Source: an uncultured Candidatus Saccharibacteria bacterium
Lineage (GTDB): Bacteria; Patescibacteriota; Saccharimonadia; Saccharimonadales; Saccharimonadaceae
NCBI GenBank assembly: GCA_916049555.1
Contig: CAJZIB010000016.1
Location: 1-12,783 of the forward strand
Length of the DNA stretch: 12,783 nt
Direction: 5' to 3'
Both the position numbers and the translations under genes were made by a program. Within the stretch, counting starts at the first letter, position 1. Each line of letters begins with the position of its first letter. The notes under the pieces are model-generated. The model did no database searches, was not told the DNA's origin, and was given only the letters and a program-made list of their open reading frames with translations. Below are positions 10,824-12,783 of the stretch, piece by piece.

Positions 10824-12713
10824 ATGAGTAAAATTATTGGAATTGACCTTGGTACTACGAACTCTGCGTTCGCGTACATGGTCGCTGGAAAACCAGAAGT
10901 TATTACAAATGCTGAAGGTGACCGTACTACTCCATCAGTAGTCGCCGTCACGAAAAAAGGTGAACGCCTAGTAGGTAAAGTCGCTCAGCGTCAGCGTGTC
11001 ACCAACCCAAAGAACACAATTTACGGTATTAAGCGTCTTATCGGTCGTAAGTTCGAAGATAAGGAAGTTCAACGCGACCTCGATATTATGCCATACAAGA
11101 TTGTTAAAAAAGGTGACGGTGTCGCCGTTGAGATGGATGGCAAAACTTATACTCCAGAAGAAGTCTCTGCTATGATTCTTTCTAAAATCAAAGCTGATGC
11201 TGAGGCCTTCTTAGGTGAAAAAGTTACCGAAGCTATCATTACCGTCCCAGCCTACTTTGACGATTCCCAGCGCCAAGCAACCAAAGATGCAGGTAAAATT
11301 GCTGGCCTTGAAGTAAAGCGTATTATTAATGAGCCTACTGCAGCCGCCTTGGCCTACGGTCTTGAGAAGAAAAATGAAGAGAAAATCGCAGTTTTCGACC
11401 TTGGTGGTGGTACTTTCGATGTCTCCATTCTTGAATTAGGTGACGGTGTCTTTGAGGTACTTTCAACCAATGGTGATACCCACCTTGGTGGTGAAGACTT
11501 CGATAATATTATCGTTAACTTCCTATGTGATCGCTTCAAGGATGAGTCTGGTATCGATATTAAAAACGATGCAGCCGCTATGCAGCGCGTGAAGGATGAA
11601 GCTGAGAAAGCTAAGAAAGAGTTGTCATCAGCCAAAGAAACTGAAATTAACCTCCCATTCCTTTCTGCTGATGCTGACGGTCCAAAACATTTTGAATATA
11701 CTCTCACTCGCTCCAAGATGGAAGAGTTGGTTGCGCCACTTCTAGAACGTCTTGCTGGACCAGTCGAGAAAGCCCTCAAAGATGCAAAGCTTCAAACTTC
11801 AGATATTAACGAAGTCGTGATGGTTGGTGGTATGACCCGTATGCCAGCTGTTGTAGAAAAAGTTAAGAGTATCTTTGGTAAGGAACCAATGCAGGGTGTG
11901 AACCCGGATGAAGTCGTTGCTGTTGGTGCAGCTATTCAAGGTGGTGTCTTACAAGGTGATGTTAAGGATGTTCTTCTTCTTGATGTTACTCCACTCTCTC
12001 TAGGTATCGAAACTATGGGTGGTGTCTCAACTAAGCTTATCGAGCGCAACACTACTATTCCAACTTCAAAATCAGAAACCTTCTCAACTGCTGCTGATAA
12101 CCAGCCACAGGTTGAGATTCACGTCCTCCAAGGTGAACGCGAGATGGCCGCTGACAATAAATCACTTGGTCGTTTCATCCTTGATGGTATTGCCCCAGCT
12201 CCACGTGGCGTCCCACAAATCGAAGTAACCTTTAATATTGATGCTAACGGTATTCTTAACGTTACCGCTCGCGATAAAGGTACCGGCAAGGAACAGAGTA
12301 TCACTATTCAGAACTCTGGCAACATGTCGAAAGAGGATATTGAAAAAGCTCAGAAAGATGCTGAACTCCACGCTGACGAAGATAAGAAGAAGCGCGAAGC
12401 TATTGATGCCAAGAATAAACTTGAGCAAACAATCTACCAGACTGAAAAAATGCCTGAAGAATACAAGGATAAGATCTCAGACGAAGATAAAGAGACTATC
12501 AAGAAGGCTGTTGAGGAAGCTAAGGAGGTCCTTAAGGACACCTCTGCGGATACCGAAAAATTTGAAGCAGCCGCTAAGGAACTTTCTAACAAAGTCATGC
12601 CAATCGGCGCAAAACTTTATCAGTCTGCTTCAAACGACAAATCAGCGGAGGCTGATGCTTCCAAAAATCCATCAGATGGTGAACCAGTTGAAGGTGAAGT
12701 GGTTGATAAGTAA
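10824..12713 (+). CDS. dnaK: Molecular chaperone DnaK (Hsp70)
   Basis: The 629-residue cytoplasmic Hsp70 is complete. The ATPase domain has phosphate-1 GIDLGTTNS (6-14), the VPAYF and [11 protein letters not shown] segments and phosphate-2 [10 protein letters not shown] (about 192-201). The hydrophobic linker [14 protein letters not shown] leads to the substrate-binding domain, followed by a helical lid (from about 510) and a disordered acidic tail ending VEGEVVDK. It holds and refolds unfolded proteins in ATP-driven cycles with DnaJ and GrpE, which are not in the window. The insertion region [14 protein letters not shown] is retained, as in E. coli DnaK; Bacillus-type DnaK lacks it, from memory. 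AAAGGAG 6 nt before the ATG fixes the start. The terminator directly after the stop makes it monocistronic, or co-transcribed with read-through from upstream. Confidence 0.99.
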   Translation: MSKIIGIDLGTTNSAFAYMVAGKPEVITNAEGDRTTPSVVAVTKKGERLVGKVAQRQRVTNPKNTIYGIKRLIGRKFEDKEVQRDLDIMPYKIVKKGDGVAVEMDGKTYTPEEVSAMILSKIKADAEAFLGEKVTEAIITVPAYFDDSQRQATKDAGKIAGLEVKRIINEPTAAALAYGLEKKNEEKIAVFDLGGGTFDVSILELGDGVFEVLSTNGDTHLGGEDFDNIIVNFLCDRFKDESGIDIKNDAAAMQRVKDEAEKAKKELSSAKETEINLPFLSADADGPKHFEYTLTRSKMEELVAPLLERLAGPVEKALKDAKLQTSDINEVVMVGGMTRMPAVVEKVKSIFGKEPMQGVNPDEVVAVGAAIQGGVLQGDVKDVLLLDVTPLSLGIETMGGVSTKLIERNTTIPTSKSETFSTAADNQPQVEIHVLQGEREMAADNKSLGRFILDGIAPAPRGVPQIEVTFNIDANGILNVTARDKGTGKEQSITIQNSGNMSKEDIEKAQKDAELHADEDKKKREAIDAKNKLEQTIYQTEKMPEEYKDKISDEDKETIKKAVEEAKEVLKDTSADTEKFEAAAKELSNKVMPIGAKLYQSASNDKSAEADASKNPSDGEPVEGEVVDK

Positions 12714-12751
12714 TTATCCCCAGAATTAAAACAGCTTAAAATGCTAATTTA

Positions 12752-12777
12752 AAAAATACCCCGCAAGGGGTATTTTT
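12752..12777 (+). terminator. Strong terminator of dnaK
   Basis: AAAAATACCCC (12752-12762) pairs with GGGGTATTTTT (12767-12777) as an 11-bp stem capped by a GCAA tetraloop (GNRA type), ending in five T. It lies 38 nt after the dnaK stop and shares its outer arm bases AAAAATACC/GGTATTTTT with the terminator at 62-92. Confidence 0.95.
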
Positions 12778-12783
12778 GTTTGA

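Noticed and set aside
11354..11779. 141-codon minus-strand open frame inside dnaK
   Set aside because: It lies wholly within a highly conserved gene. Codon bias of dnaK commonly produces antisense open frames. No start signal is present.

Overview
This 12.8-kb window most likely comes from a member of the Candidate Phyla Radiation (Patescibacteria), with Candidatus Saccharibacteria (TM7) as my best guess. The reasons are short intergenic spaces, AT-rich code-11 genes, a cluster of type IV pilin-like genes with no pilus motor genes beside them, an isolated CIRCE-controlled dnaK, and several proteins without an obvious named family. The assignment is inference from gene style and remembered relatives, not from a search. 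The first 30 bases are untrimmed Illumina adapter, so the left edge is a contig end.

Layout. Bases 31-123 carry two terminator hairpins. A secreted protein with a (Cys-X)n tract (196-783, minus), GC-richer than its surroundings, follows. Next come a FtsB/DivIC-like septum protein (931-1389, minus) and, divergent from it, a CAU-anticodon tRNA that resembles tRNA-Ile2 (1433-1508). Bases 1696-6809 are a plus-strand pilus locus: a membrane-anchored hypothetical protein, three proteins with classical prepilin N-termini, and a PilX-like protein. All four pilin-like proteins have cysteine-containing extracellular domains. The locus ends in a hairpin terminator.

On the minus strand from 9452 to 6946 are three tightly overlapping genes: a six-helix membrane protein, an 87-residue protein, and a flavoprotein related to dihydrolipoamide dehydrogenase and mercuric reductase that has lost its redox cysteines. 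They are followed by an initiator tRNA with its own consensus promoter. Bases 9620-10693 (plus) encode a surface protein with seven C-x12-C repeats, a sortase-like VPKTGD motif and a C-terminal hydrophobic segment. The window ends with dnaK, controlled by two CIRCE elements and closed by a strong terminator.

A recurring pattern is how starts are made. Genes that begin transcription units often have a TATAAT box placed so that the ATG is at or within a few bases of the predicted transcript start (leaderless), whereas some genes with longer leaders or inside operons have Shine-Dalgarno sequences. Several promoters have a TGn extended -10.

The genes most worth a second look are the cysteine-repeat surface protein, the degenerate flavoprotein operon, the Cys-X secreted protein, and the prepilin whose leader contains a 12-bp tandem repeat.
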